Assembly: GCA_016235595.1 (NCBI GenBank)
Contig: JACRJX010000025.1
Span: 62,001-126,000, forward strand
Length of the DNA: 64,000 bases
Direction of reading: 5' to 3'
From: Verrucomicrobiota bacterium
GTDB taxonomy: Bacteria > Verrucomicrobiota > Verrucomicrobiia > CAIQCK01
Position numbers and translations under genes: made by a program. The notes below the pieces were generated by a model. That model was not told the DNA's origin. It saw nothing but the letters and a program-made list of their open reading frames with translations, and did no database searches. Positions 17,456 to 27,005 of the stretch are shown here, one piece after another. The first letter of the stretch is position 1; the number at the start of each line of letters is the position of its first letter.

Positions 17456-19171
17456 CTAAAACTGATACTGCACTTCCATGCCAATCTGGCTGCTTTCAAA
17501 TCCATATCCCCCGGGGCGTGTGGAACTGTTCTTGCCAAACTGCCACATGGCGCTGATCGTCCCTCTCCCAATAAAGGGCGTGACCAGTCTGGTTTCGACC
17601 GAATAGTAGTTGTCAGTTCCGGTGATTGCGTTTGCCTGGGAGGCCTCATACTCCATTTCACCATATTGAGCGCCCACAATCACTTTGAGTTTCTGGAGAA
17701 TACGTTGCTGTAGAAACACTCTGGCCGACGTGGTTTCCGTGACCAAACCTTCGAAATAGGATGGGCTCATCACGCGCTCATACACGAGACCCAGCCATGT
17801 GGTCTCAAACGGCGCGTATTGGAGCATCGTCATAAAGGTCGGGTTTAGCTGGTCACCGATCGGAGAATTGGAGAATTGCCAGTTCTCCCCACCGCCTTGG
17901 GCCACAACATACACCTTGTCGGTCAACTTCCAACGCATACGCGCCAGAAGCCGTTGATAGGTCATGTCAGTGCCGTCCGGGTCCACGGCGATGTGCCCAA
18001 TGCCAGGTCCAATGGCAACATTGGCTCCAGACCACGGTTGATAGTTCAGCCAATTCAGCGTGGACCACTCGCGCGAATTTTGTTGCAAAGGTTGTCCTAC
18101 GGTCGCGGCGGTCACATCGGACGGCTCGAGGAATTGGAAATTCTGATGAACTTCCGATTCCAACGCCATCGCGCTTGAGAAGGGATTGTAAAACCGGAAA
18201 GTCGTCGTGTACATCTCCCGGCCGGTTTGAGAGGCGGTTTCGCGAAGTGGCGAAGTGGATGAGTTATACGCCTGCTCAACCTTGAAAATCAGGTTCTCAT
18301 AGCGAGTGCCGCCTGACAAACGAACAGAATGATCGAAAGTATCCCGAACCTTTTCACTCACGTAAACCGTCTTCGTGGGGGCGTAATCCAAAGTCCAATG
18401 GTCACCCAGGCTCAAGAACACTCCCGGGGAGATCACGTGGCTGGCGGTTTTAACCTGTTCGCCGGGAGCAACCTGGATTCCGTTTCCTTGATACAACCCG
18501 TAAAACAACTTGGGGTATATGTTGACCGGTCCCCAAGTCAGCGCCTGCGTCGGCGCCAAGGGAAATGGCGCCACAGTGATAAAATCCTCCGGCACCAGCG
18601 GCAAAGTGGGTGGCATCACCGACATCCAGGATGCAGGGCCTGAAGAATAACCGGGCGTGATACCCGCTCCCGGACTCTGCACAACAGCGGCCGCACCCTG
18701 TGATATCTGCGGTGCGCCTGAAGTTGTAAAAAGGTAGAGGGGAACATCTGGAACGGCTGTCGTGGCTGGAGCAACGCATACCTGTTCGGCTTGCGCTTCC
18801 TGCTGGACAGGTGACGGCGCGCAGAAGCTGCGACTGCGGAAGACCACCTCTTTTACTTCCCCGGCACGGGTGTAGGTGATAACTGCAACCGGAACATTCG
18901 ACTTCATCCCGCCAGAAAGGATTGTCCCCATCTTGTCGTTCTGGACCGGACGGGACACCACGGGCGTTGCACAGTAGCCTCGCGCGCGAAACACCATCTC
19001 CTCCGCCCCTGCAACACCTCCCAACATCAGAAAACAGAACAACGTCTTTAGAAGCCAAAACGCACCGAGCCGGCTTTCGCTAGCGCAGATCTCCCAGTTA
19101 GACGACCTCGAAGTCACACATGGCACCGGCATCCGTTCAACTCCTGATATACTGATAGAGGTTTTGCCCAC
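17456..19171 (-). CDS. Outer-membrane beta-barrel protein of the EPS/exosortase cluster
   Basis: A 571-residue exported protein. A hydrophobic segment (LLKTLFCFLMLGGVAGA) is a signal peptide, but an unusually long polar stretch precedes it, so the start is uncertain (ATGs at 19171 and 19132). The mature N-terminus has two copies of a VFRxRxxCAxPxV motif. About 350 residues of alternating amphipathic strands with aromatic girdles follow. The last residues (GMEVQYQF) end in phenylalanine, the usual signal for outer-membrane barrel insertion. Similar uncharacterised barrels accompany PEP-CTERM EPS loci. It probably serves polysaccharide export or surface anchoring. Confidence 0.7.
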   Translation of the reverse strand: MGKTSISISGVERMPVPCVTSRSSNWEICASESRLGAFWLLKTLFCFLMLGGVAGAEEMVFRARGYCATPVVSRPVQNDKMGTILSGGMKSNVPVAVITYTRAGEVKEVVFRSRSFCAPSPVQQEAQAEQVCVAPATTAVPDVPLYLFTTSGAPQISQGAAAVVQSPGAGITPGYSSGPASWMSVMPPTLPLVPEDFITVAPFPLAPTQALTWGPVNIYPKLFYGLYQGNGIQVAPGEQVKTASHVISPGVFLSLGDHWTLDYAPTKTVYVSEKVRDTFDHSVRLSGGTRYENLIFKVEQAYNSSTSPLRETASQTGREMYTTTFRFYNPFSSAMALESEVHQNFQFLEPSDVTAATVGQPLQQNSREWSTLNWLNYQPWSGANVAIGPGIGHIAVDPDGTDMTYQRLLARMRWKLTDKVYVVAQGGGENWQFSNSPIGDQLNPTFMTMLQYAPFETTWLGLVYERVMSPSYFEGLVTETTSARVFLQQRILQKLKVIVGAQYGEMEYEASQANAITGTDNYYSVETRLVTPFIGRGTISAMWQFGKNSSTRPGGYGFESSQIGMEVQYQF

Positions 19172-19301
19172 TGTGCATCAAGTCCAAAGTGGCAACAACC
19201 TAAGAACTGCAATTCCAACAACTTCTTTCAACAACGTCTCCAGAAACTCACAAGCCCGCCACATCCAAAATCCAAGCGTCTGTCATCCAGTTTTCCCATT
19301 C

Positions 19302-20588
19302 TCAAGCTTTCCACACCTGGCCCGGCTTTGTTTTGACAGCCGCCATGACATTGCGCGTATCCACAATACAGGGCGACCAATCTGCCAGTTGCTGGTAGTT
19401 GACGCTGGCGTGGTTCGTGGCGATCAGCACAAGGTCGAAACTCGCCACCACTTCGCGGCTCCACGCCACCGACTTCGTCCCGGCCCAATGCGGATGCTCG
19501 CGGGTTGGTCTGATGACGGGCAGGTAGGGGTCGTGATATGCCACCTCCGCACCACGCTTGTGCAACATGTCCATCAGCACGTAGCTCGGTGACTCGCGCT
19601 CGTCGTCCACGTTGGGTTTGTAGGACAACCCCAACACCAGCACCCGGCTCCCCTTCACCGACTTGCAGCGGCTATTCAACGTTTCCATCACCCGGTACAC
19701 CACGTATTCCGGCATCGACGAATTCACCTCGCCAGCCAGTTCGATAAACCGCGTGTTCTGGCCATACTCGCGCGCTTTCCAAGTCAGGTAGAACGGATCG
19801 ATGGGAATGCAATGGCCGCCGAGGCCGGGACCGGGATAGAACGGCATGAAGCCGAACGGCTTGGTCTTGGCTGCCGCGACGACCTCCCAAATGTCGATGC
19901 CCATTGCGGCATAGACAATCTTCAGCTCGTTCACCAGCGCGATGTTGACGCTGCGGAATGTGTTTTCAAGCAACTTGGCAGCCTCGGCCACACGGCAGGA
20001 AGAGACCGGCACCAACGTCTTGATGGCCTTGCCGTAAAGGCTCATCGCCCTCTCCAAACAAGCCGGGGTATAACCACCCACGATTTTCGGAATCGTCGCC
20101 ACCACGCTGTGAGGATTGCCAGGGTCTTCGCGTTCAGGCGAAAAGGCCAGGTGAAAACCTGTGCCGGCTTTCATCCCGGAGCCTTGTTCCAACACCAGCC
20201 GCAAGTCTTCGTCGGTCGTCCCCGGATAGGTCGTGGACTCCAACACCACCAGCGTGCCCTTTTGCAGATGCGCGGCGATGGCCTTCCCGGTATCCACAAT
20301 GTAGGAGATGTCCGGTTCCCGGTTCTTGTTGAGTGGCGTCGGCACACAGATGATCACCGCCTCGACTTCCCTGACACGACTCAGGTCAGCCGAGGCAGAG
20401 AAACGGCCCGCTTTGATCTGCTCGGCGATGGCCGCCCCGTCAATGTGTTTGATGTAACTCTTGCCAAGATTGAGCGCCTCAACTTTCGCCGGATCGATAT
20501 CCAGTCCCAACACGGAAACGCCTGACCGGGCGAACTGAATCGCCAGCGGCAAACCCACGTAACCCTGCCCAACGATTGCGATGTTCAT
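19302..20588 (-). CDS. UDP-N-acetyl-hexosamine 6-dehydrogenase (WbpA/WecC-like)
   Basis: A 428-residue nucleotide-sugar dehydrogenase with the N-terminal NAD-binding motif IVGQGYVGLPLA, the central GPGLGGHCIPIDPFYL with the catalytic cysteine, and the C-terminal NAD-binding half (LVLGLSYKPNVDDERESPS). It oxidises C6 of a UDP-HexNAc to the uronic acid using two NAD+. The FYLTWKAREYG segment favours the UDP-GlcNAc (WbpA) subfamily over UDP-glucose dehydrogenases. With the Gfo/Idh enzyme at 42503 and the hexapeptide acetyltransferase at 41929 it forms part of a WbpA-B-E-D route. The aminotransferase step is not in the window. Confidence 0.9.
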   Translation of the reverse strand: MNIAIVGQGYVGLPLAIQFARSGVSVLGLDIDPAKVEALNLGKSYIKHIDGAAIAEQIKAGRFSASADLSRVREVEAVIICVPTPLNKNREPDISYIVDTGKAIAAHLQKGTLVVLESTTYPGTTDEDLRLVLEQGSGMKAGTGFHLAFSPEREDPGNPHSVVATIPKIVGGYTPACLERAMSLYGKAIKTLVPVSSCRVAEAAKLLENTFRSVNIALVNELKIVYAAMGIDIWEVVAAAKTKPFGFMPFYPGPGLGGHCIPIDPFYLTWKAREYGQNTRFIELAGEVNSSMPEYVVYRVMETLNSRCKSVKGSRVLVLGLSYKPNVDDERESPSYVLMDMLHKRGAEVAYHDPYLPVIRPTREHPHWAGTKSVAWSREVVASFDLVLIATNHASVNYQQLADWSPCIVDTRNVMAAVKTKPGQVWKA

Positions 20589-20729
20589 AAAATCAACTCA
20601 ACGCGACAACCGCGACACACCCAAGTCTTCCCACAAACCTTAAGGGACACCCACGAGGTTCGTGAAGCCTGAATTGTGGCCGCAGTCACAGGGATGGGTG
20701 CCGACAGAGCCTCCGGAACGTCCCGAAGC

Positions 20730-22043
20730 TCAGCTTTGGCCATGCCCGACCGGACTTGAGCCACCCGAACCCTGCGCGAATGTCACATTGAGTGAGCATT
20801 TCTTCAAGTCCAACGGTTCACGGTATCGTCGCTGCAAAATCCGCCGGGCTGTGCCCAGAGTGGACTTGAGATTCTCCTCAAGTGAGAGGCGCAGCCATAG
20901 GCGGAACAACGGGAACCCCCGCAATCGCGTCACAGGCAGCCCGAACACACGAAAGGCCAGTCGCCGTCCCCAGATAGCGCACCGTTTGTTGATCAGGTTC
21001 TTCTGTGATGCGGTCACTTTCTGCGGCTCCGCCGGGGTCAGTTCCAGATAGCCCGCCTCCATCGCGCCGCGCACGATTTCCCGGCCGAGTTCCGTGCGGA
21101 CCATCACCAACGACGAGCCAGGTTCTTCCGGCTTGACCTCCCGATACCAAGGATCGCCACAGGAAATGTCCGCGTCCTCGCCCGTGTCGTCCGGATTCAG
21201 ACGGACTGAATACGGCCGGAATGCTTGGATGAAGGCCCACGAATCAAAATAGGTCATCTCCGCACAAGGTGATGTCTGGCCCCGCAAGGTCACCGCGAAC
21301 ATGCCCGGCCAGCCATTGCCTCGATAACGGACCTGCCCCACCTGCGCAGGATCAATGCCCAGTTTCTTGAGCAACTCGACCGTTGCCTTCGTTGGCGGGC
21401 TGCCCGCACAGAAAAACGACAATGCCACCCCCACGCGTTTGTCCAATTCCGGCCTCTGCCGCTGCGCCTTCCGCAAGCCACTGACCTCTGTAGGCTGGCC
21501 GATGAAAACACATGGTCCCGGCGCGGATTCGATCAGGCCGAGACTGTCGCAGACCGAGGCTGGTGCGTAACGCGAACCGCTCTTCGCCATCAGTTCCTGC
21601 CGCGTCCGGCTCAAGCCTGTGCGGTTGCGCAATGGATCCACGGGGTCGCTGCCCACATGCAGCACGCCATGCACGCTGCGCCGCTCCAGACAATACAGCG
21701 CAAGCGCCGTCAACACTCCGCCGGATGAACCCTGAAAGCGAATCTCCGGGTCCTTCGCATGTCCCTCCCACACCTCAATGACAGGTCCGAAAAACGACAC
21801 CAGCTCCGGCAAAATGCCGGGACGCGCCTGAAGCCCGGAATGATCCACTTCGTATGCCGGGCATACATCCAGGCAACGGACGCACGATTGGCATTTTAGA
21901 GGATCCAGAACCATCGGTCGAACTCCCTCCTCGTAAACGTCCACCAATTGCACATTGGCTTCGGGACAAACAGACGCGCACGCGCCGCACCCGTGGCACA
22001 GGCGCCAGCGAACCACATCCGCGATGGATTTCAATTGTCGCAT
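20730..22043 (-). CDS. FrhB-like (coenzyme F420 hydrogenase/dehydrogenase beta subunit family) iron-sulfur protein
   Basis: A 437-residue protein with two N-terminal 4Fe-4S motifs (CHGCGACASVCP and CQSCVRCLDVCP, about residues 18-60). An FrhB N- and C-terminal domain follows (IRFQGSSGGVLTALALYCLE and SCGDPWYREV). Members of this family that sit beside polysaccharide pyruvyl transferases occur in many EPS clusters. They are thought to be flavin/Fe-S redox proteins, not true F420 enzymes. Its start lies one base past the stop of the pyruvyl transferase gene, so the two are translationally coupled. Substrate unknown. Confidence 0.82.
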   Translation of the reverse strand: MRQLKSIADVVRWRLCHGCGACASVCPEANVQLVDVYEEGVRPMVLDPLKCQSCVRCLDVCPAYEVDHSGLQARPGILPELVSFFGPVIEVWEGHAKDPEIRFQGSSGGVLTALALYCLERRSVHGVLHVGSDPVDPLRNRTGLSRTRQELMAKSGSRYAPASVCDSLGLIESAPGPCVFIGQPTEVSGLRKAQRQRPELDKRVGVALSFFCAGSPPTKATVELLKKLGIDPAQVGQVRYRGNGWPGMFAVTLRGQTSPCAEMTYFDSWAFIQAFRPYSVRLNPDDTGEDADISCGDPWYREVKPEEPGSSLVMVRTELGREIVRGAMEAGYLELTPAEPQKVTASQKNLINKRCAIWGRRLAFRVFGLPVTRLRGFPLFRLWLRLSLEENLKSTLGTARRILQRRYREPLDLKKCSLNVTFAQGSGGSSPVGHGQS

Positions 22044-22044
22044 T

Positions 22045-23358
22045 CTACACTGACTCAGTCAGCAATTGCCGAACCTCGTTTCTGGAAAACAATCCCAACA
22101 CCGATTCCCTGATGGATGGTATCTTCTCCTCCAACTGGCGACGCAAAACCTCACGCTGCGCAAACGTATCCCGGACCGCGGCGAGCACCTGGGCCTCGTC
22201 CGAGTTCCGCAGATCCACGACGCGCGAGCCTCCACCCACCGAATCCAGCACACCGGCAAACTTCCGACTGTAGGCGAGACCGACAGCCGGGATGCACTGC
22301 GATAATGCGCCGATGCACGCGTGCATCCTCGATCCCAGGAAGAAATCGCATCGACCGATCAGGTATTTGATTTCGTGATGATCGAAACGTCCCGGCAGAT
22401 AGTGCAGCCGGCCTGCGTAACGCTGTCCGAACTCGGCGAAGATTCGCTCGCAGGCTTTCTGGTCGTTCTCCGGATTCTCGTCACCGCCGAACACGTGCGG
22501 CACCAGCAACACTTGCGCGCCCAGTTTCTGGATCAACTCGTCCAGCAAAGCGTGAACAAGCCGGGGATACTCGGTTTGGAGACCAAACATGTTGCTCTGG
22601 TTGTATCCGCCCATGTAAAGCAGCCCGCTCACGTTCAGGCCCACCACGAGACCGTTCTGCTTGATCGCCTCCATCTGCCGCCGAACGTCATCCGCCGGCG
22701 ACTGCGGCTCCAATGCAAAACCCATGTCGTATGCAAACTGGATGCGTGCGTCTGCCTTGCCAACCAATGCCCGCGCAGCCTCTACACCCTCCGTATCGCG
22801 CGAGTAAACGAGCGCCGCGCGTTTGAGGACATGGCGAGCCAGAACACGGGCCAGAGGAGACTCGAACGGGCCGTACGTCTGCGGCAGCAACACCAGCGGC
22901 TTGCCCAGCCAGAGCACGAGCATCTGCGGCAGGACGACATACAGCAACCGTTGCATTCCGTAGATGTCGCTGAAGCTGTCACCGCCCGCAATGGACAGGT
23001 GCAATTGCGCATCGAAGATGCGGCGCAACCACTGATTTCGTCCGGCCATCTTCCGACGAGCATCGCGACACGGCACCAGCTTCAACAGCGCGGCGGTCAG
23101 CAGCAAACGCGCAATGTGATTCGGCTGCCAGGGCTTCTTCGAGAAACGCAGATTGATGGTTTCACACTGCACCTCGCTGTTTCCGATCCGGTCGCGGCTC
23201 ACCACTGCCTCACGACCGTAGTCGAGAAACACCAGTTGTGCGTTTGTATCCGCATGCCTCAGCGCCGCCAGCGTTCCCGAAGCCAGCGCGCTCACGCCGT
23301 GGTTGCCTGTCGTAAAGCCCGCGCCCAACAAAGCAACAATGGGATGTCCGTTACTCAT
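22045..23358 (-). CDS. Polysaccharide pyruvyl transferase family protein
   Basis: About 437 residues from the ATG at 23358, chosen over the TTG at 23382. It begins with IVALLGAGFTTGNHGVSAL, the GxxGxxN-like start of CsaB/WcaK-type pyruvyl transferases, and has late segments typical of the GT-B-like fold (LPGRFDHHEIKYLIGRCDFF, SRMHACIGALSQ, GLAYSRKFAG). The family transfers a pyruvyl ketal from PEP to a sugar of a surface polysaccharide. It sits between a radical SAM gene and the FrhB-like gene, with very short spacing on both sides. Confidence 0.85.
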   Translation of the reverse strand: MSNGHPIVALLGAGFTTGNHGVSALASGTLAALRHADTNAQLVFLDYGREAVVSRDRIGNSEVQCETINLRFSKKPWQPNHIARLLLTAALLKLVPCRDARRKMAGRNQWLRRIFDAQLHLSIAGGDSFSDIYGMQRLLYVVLPQMLVLWLGKPLVLLPQTYGPFESPLARVLARHVLKRAALVYSRDTEGVEAARALVGKADARIQFAYDMGFALEPQSPADDVRRQMEAIKQNGLVVGLNVSGLLYMGGYNQSNMFGLQTEYPRLVHALLDELIQKLGAQVLLVPHVFGGDENPENDQKACERIFAEFGQRYAGRLHYLPGRFDHHEIKYLIGRCDFFLGSRMHACIGALSQCIPAVGLAYSRKFAGVLDSVGGGSRVVDLRNSDEAQVLAAVRDTFAQREVLRRQLEEKIPSIRESVLGLFSRNEVRQLLTESV

Positions 23359-23382
23359 CGTCCCTAAACGTTCGCTCTCCAA

Positions 23383-24882
23383 TCAACTTCCACCTCGCCG
23401 GAACCGCCTGCCGCATTCGGCGGTGATTTTGCGGCCAAGCCTTGACCCGAATCTGCCAACATCTTTCACGGTGACCGACAACGGCTGTTGCGGGATGTTG
23501 CGCAATCCCTTTTTCACCATGCGCCACAAATCAGCCCGCGTGGTAAACCTCTCGGCCGTCAGCTTCTCGAATTCGTCCCTGAACTTCCGGATGTAATCCA
23601 CTGAAAGATGTTCCAGATAGAGAGGATTGTATTTGGGCCCCAAGTCCTCGTGCTCGTTGAGAACCCGCCCGTCGCACCAGCGGAACCCCGCCGGCAGAAC
23701 ACCGCGCGTCTTTGCAACGGTCTCAAGCTCGGTCCCGGGCAACACCTGCGTCACGTTGAAAGTCACATAGTTCGTGTAAGGAGCCAGCCGCTCGGCCAGC
23801 TTCAAGGTTTGCTGTGCGTCTTCTTCCGTCTCGTCGGGATGAGAGAGCATCCAGAACGCCAGCGTCCGGATGCCGAGTTTCTTGCACTCCGCGGCAAATT
23901 CTTGAACCTGCCCCAGGTTGATCCGCTTGCGAATCACTTCAAGAATCCGTGGCGAACCGGTCTCGACCGCAAAATCCAGGCTGATGCAACCCGCACGGGC
24001 CATGAGGTCGAGCAGATGCAACGGCGTGTCCGCCCTTGCCTCGCAATACCACTTGACGCCAACATTCTCCTCAATCAGGCGCTTGCAGAACGCCTCCACA
24101 AACGCCGTCCGCTCGCAAAAAGACGGGTCAATGAACGAGAAGTAGTGGCGGTTGAACCGCTCCTTCAGATAAACAATGTCGGCAACGACCTTGTCGAGTT
24201 TCCGAACGCGGTAGGTTGTCAGTCCAAACGAGCAGAAGACGCATTTCTGCGCGCAGCCTCTGCCAAAATGCAGCGGCAGCGAAACGATCTCTTCGTTCTG
24301 GTAGTTGCGCAGGTAAACGCCCTTCGCGAATTTCTCTGTCGGCAGCACGGTGTAATCCAACGCGAACTGCTCCACGTCCATCTCCGGCTGGCGAGGCGGA
24401 TTGTCGACGATCCCGCCGTTGGACCTAAACGTGATGCCCGGCACCTGTGTCAACTCACCGCCGCGTTCCAGCGTGGTCGCGAGATCGTGGAGCGTAACTT
24501 CACCCTCTCCTCTCACCACAATGTCTATTTCCGGAACGTCCTCCAAGCACTCCGGCGCGCAGTAACTGAAATGCTTCCCGCCGACGGCCACAATGGCGCT
24601 TGGACAGACCTTCTTGACGTCCCTGGCCGCCGCGACGGCATCGTAGCGATTGTAGGTCTGGGACGTGATGCCAACCAAGGGCCGATCCAACCCCCGGCAG
24701 AAGTCGAGGAGTTCCTTTTCCTCCTGATCGAACAGGTCAAACAGATGAGCGTGCACCCCTTTCTTGGCCAGGTAATTTTGCAAGAACACGAGGCTGTAGG
24801 GAAACATATACTGGGACTTCTTCTCGCGAACGTCCCCTTGATATGAACCCTTGCCTTCGGGGTTGATGAGGATGATTTCCAC
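23383..24882 (-). CDS. B12-binding domain-containing radical SAM protein
   Basis: A 499-residue protein. The N-terminal Rossmann-like region (about residues 20-140) matches cobalamin-binding domains of class B radical SAM enzymes, although the classic DxHxxG motif is not evident. The radical SAM motif GRGCAQKCVFCSF (CxxxCxxC, about residues 209-221) is intact, and the barrel follows to about residue 430. Such enzymes often act as methylases or carry out ring rearrangements. In this position, next to a pyruvyl transferase and an FrhB-like protein, it probably modifies a sugar or lipid carrier of the polysaccharide. The reaction is unknown. Confidence 0.85.
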   Translation of the reverse strand: MEIILINPEGKGSYQGDVREKKSQYMFPYSLVFLQNYLAKKGVHAHLFDLFDQEEKELLDFCRGLDRPLVGITSQTYNRYDAVAAARDVKKVCPSAIVAVGGKHFSYCAPECLEDVPEIDIVVRGEGEVTLHDLATTLERGGELTQVPGITFRSNGGIVDNPPRQPEMDVEQFALDYTVLPTEKFAKGVYLRNYQNEEIVSLPLHFGRGCAQKCVFCSFGLTTYRVRKLDKVVADIVYLKERFNRHYFSFIDPSFCERTAFVEAFCKRLIEENVGVKWYCEARADTPLHLLDLMARAGCISLDFAVETGSPRILEVIRKRINLGQVQEFAAECKKLGIRTLAFWMLSHPDETEEDAQQTLKLAERLAPYTNYVTFNVTQVLPGTELETVAKTRGVLPAGFRWCDGRVLNEHEDLGPKYNPLYLEHLSVDYIRKFRDEFEKLTAERFTTRADLWRMVKKGLRNIPQQPLSVTVKDVGRFGSRLGRKITAECGRRFRRGGS

Positions 24883-24890
24883 TTAAACTG

Positions 24891-25556
24891 TTACCTCAGC
24901 AACGGGTGATTGGTTTTGACGCTGTCCATGCTGAGCGCCATTTCCGGAAGATGCCGGGAGCATTCGGTGATGGACTTCTCCCACCAGCGGCTTTTCAGGA
25001 TGGCGCTGCAAATCTCCGGCTCAAATCGCATGCGAATGACCTTTGCAGGATTTCCAACCGCAACAGCAAAGTCCGGCACATCCCGTGTCACGACAGAGCC
25101 CGCGCCAATGGCAGCGCCGATGCCGATCCTTTTACATCCCTTGAGAATGATCGTCCGCGCGCCAATCCACGCATCATGCCCCATCTCCAACGTGCCCGCC
25201 TCGATGCTGTCGGTCGTCACCAATCCAAGACTGGCATTGTAGAAGAACGGGTGCGTCGAAAGACGGTCCATCGGGTGATTGCGCAGGAACACCCGCACAT
25301 CGGGGCCGATGGATACATAGCGGCCCACCCGGACGCCGGGAGGAAAAGCCGTGGGCCGGAAACATTCACCGTAGCTGTAGTCACCAATCTCCACGCCGTA
25401 TTGCTTCAGCATGATCCAACGGGCCGTGCGCGAGAAGAAATGACCGCCTTCCCATCGCAGTGCCATGCTCAGCGCCTGCTCCCGCGTCCTTCGCGTGTGA
25501 CTCAACAAGCGAAGCAGGCCAGCCACCGCGCAAACCCGCATGTCATTGGTATCCAT
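24891..25556 (-). CDS. Hexapeptide-repeat (left-handed beta-helix) acetyltransferase
   Basis: About 221 residues from the ATG at 25556; a TTG two codons upstream is less likely. The C-terminal two-thirds shows hexapeptide repeats (GVEIGDYSYG, GVRVGRYVSIGPDV, GARTIILKGC, IGIGAAIGAGSVVTRDVPDF) and ends in the VGNPAKVIRMRF cap of CatB/serine-O-acetyltransferase-like enzymes. The catalytic histidine may lie in LRNHPMDRLSTHPFF. It probably O-acetylates a sugar of the EPS. It lies 8 bases upstream of the radical SAM gene and just after the flippase gene. Confidence 0.85.
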   Translation of the reverse strand: MDTNDMRVCAVAGLLRLLSHTRRTREQALSMALRWEGGHFFSRTARWIMLKQYGVEIGDYSYGECFRPTAFPPGVRVGRYVSIGPDVRVFLRNHPMDRLSTHPFFYNASLGLVTTDSIEAGTLEMGHDAWIGARTIILKGCKRIGIGAAIGAGSVVTRDVPDFAVAVGNPAKVIRMRFEPEICSAILKSRWWEKSITECSRHLPEMALSMDSVKTNHPLLR

Positions 25557-25568
25557 TTGCAACCTTTC

Positions 25569-26999
25569 TTAACGCACCAGGGCAGCGCGCACACGTCGAA
25601 ACGCTTCCATCCGAAGACACGCGATCACCCAACCCACCAAGAAACCCGCGCACCCCAGAAGAACAGCAACCCAAGGAGCAACGGTCACAAAACAAACCAT
25701 CACCTTCGCGGCAACGACGAAGACGCACAACCTCAAACCCGTCCACCACGGCGCGAGATATTCGGTGAGCTTCAACCCAAGAATTCGCCGGGCGAAACTG
25801 ACCTGCAACGAGAGAGCGATCACGATCGAGATCAAGACAGCCAGCGCAACTCCCGCAGCCCCCACGAAGCGCGTCAGCGGATAGATGATCGCCAACAATG
25901 AGATCGTTCTCACCAGCGACGCAAGCCGTTGGACCTGAGGTTGCCCCAGGCCGATAAACGCATTCATGATGACCGAAGACAGGATTTGCAGGAGAATCGC
26001 CGCCGACAGCATGGAAAAAGCGGTCGCCATGCCAGAAACGGTCTTCCCGTAAACCGTCACCAGATAAGGCTCGGCAAAGAGGATGCAGAACAGCGTGTAA
26101 GGCGCGCCGAGGGCCACCAACAGTTCCGTCACCATGATCACTCGATTCTTCATCCCCACCAAATCCTCCTGCTGCGCAGAAAACGTCGGAAGCAACAGCG
26201 GACTGATGACGCGGCTGAGCACCTTGTTCGGCAAATCCGCGAGGTCTCTTGCCAAAGAATAAATGCCGAGCACTGAAGCGGAGAACAGTTTGCCCATCAC
26301 GAAGGTGTCGGTCTGCAAGAGAATGACCATCAAAATCGGCAACCCGAACATTCCCCGCGAGAAGGTCATGATCTCCTTCAAGTAGCCGCGATTCAGGCCC
26401 AGTGACGGACGAAACGAAAGGACCGCGAACGACAGGACACACCTGCACAGCGATTCCGCGACGATTCCCGCAATGAGCGACCAAACGTCCCGCGTTATAA
26501 ATCCCAGCACGATCGCCACCACCACGCCCACGACGCCGCTGACTTGCATCAACACAACCCATTTGCCGAAAGAGAAATCCTTCTGCAGGACGTGCAGCGC
26601 CGGGCTGGTGGCGGCATTCAATATCGTGACCAGAAACCCCACCCGCAGTAGCAACACGCTTTCCTCCTGGCCAAACGTCTTCGCCACCCACGGCGACAAC
26701 GTCCATAGCCCCGCATACAACAACAGTCCCCTCCCAACCGAAAGCCACCAGACCGTGTTGAGAAATTCCTTTTCCCTGCCGTGCCGGTTCTGGACAACCG
26801 CCTCGCGCAATCCCACCTCGGTCAGCGCTTCCGCCACTGCCATGCACGCCACGAGAATCGCCGCCAAACCGAAAGCGTCCGGCAACAGCAGCCGGGCCAG
26901 CACGATCGTGCGCAGAAAACGGCAGCCGTATTCAAAAAAGGAAGCCAGCCCCAGCGAGCCGCCGCTACGAACCAGCATTTTGTCCAGGCTTCCGCTCAT
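25569..26999 (-). CDS. Oligosaccharide flippase (Wzx-like, MOP superfamily)
   Basis: A 476-residue membrane protein with 12-14 predicted helices and the MOP exporter start (VRSGGSLGLASFFEYGCRFLRTIVLARLLLPDAFGLAAI). Wzx proteins move undecaprenyl-linked repeat units across the inner membrane before polymerisation. It lies in the right context with the Wzy-like polymerase (30198), the priming sugar transferase (43594) and the chain-length protein (38466). Spacing to both neighbours is under 15 bases. Confidence 0.88.
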   Translation of the reverse strand: MSGSLDKMLVRSGGSLGLASFFEYGCRFLRTIVLARLLLPDAFGLAAILVACMAVAEALTEVGLREAVVQNRHGREKEFLNTVWWLSVGRGLLLYAGLWTLSPWVAKTFGQEESVLLLRVGFLVTILNAATSPALHVLQKDFSFGKWVVLMQVSGVVGVVVAIVLGFITRDVWSLIAGIVAESLCRCVLSFAVLSFRPSLGLNRGYLKEIMTFSRGMFGLPILMVILLQTDTFVMGKLFSASVLGIYSLARDLADLPNKVLSRVISPLLLPTFSAQQEDLVGMKNRVIMVTELLVALGAPYTLFCILFAEPYLVTVYGKTVSGMATAFSMLSAAILLQILSSVIMNAFIGLGQPQVQRLASLVRTISLLAIIYPLTRFVGAAGVALAVLISIVIALSLQVSFARRILGLKLTEYLAPWWTGLRLCVFVVAAKVMVCFVTVAPWVAVLLGCAGFLVGWVIACLRMEAFRRVRAALVR

Positions 27000-27005
27000 T
27001 CCGCG

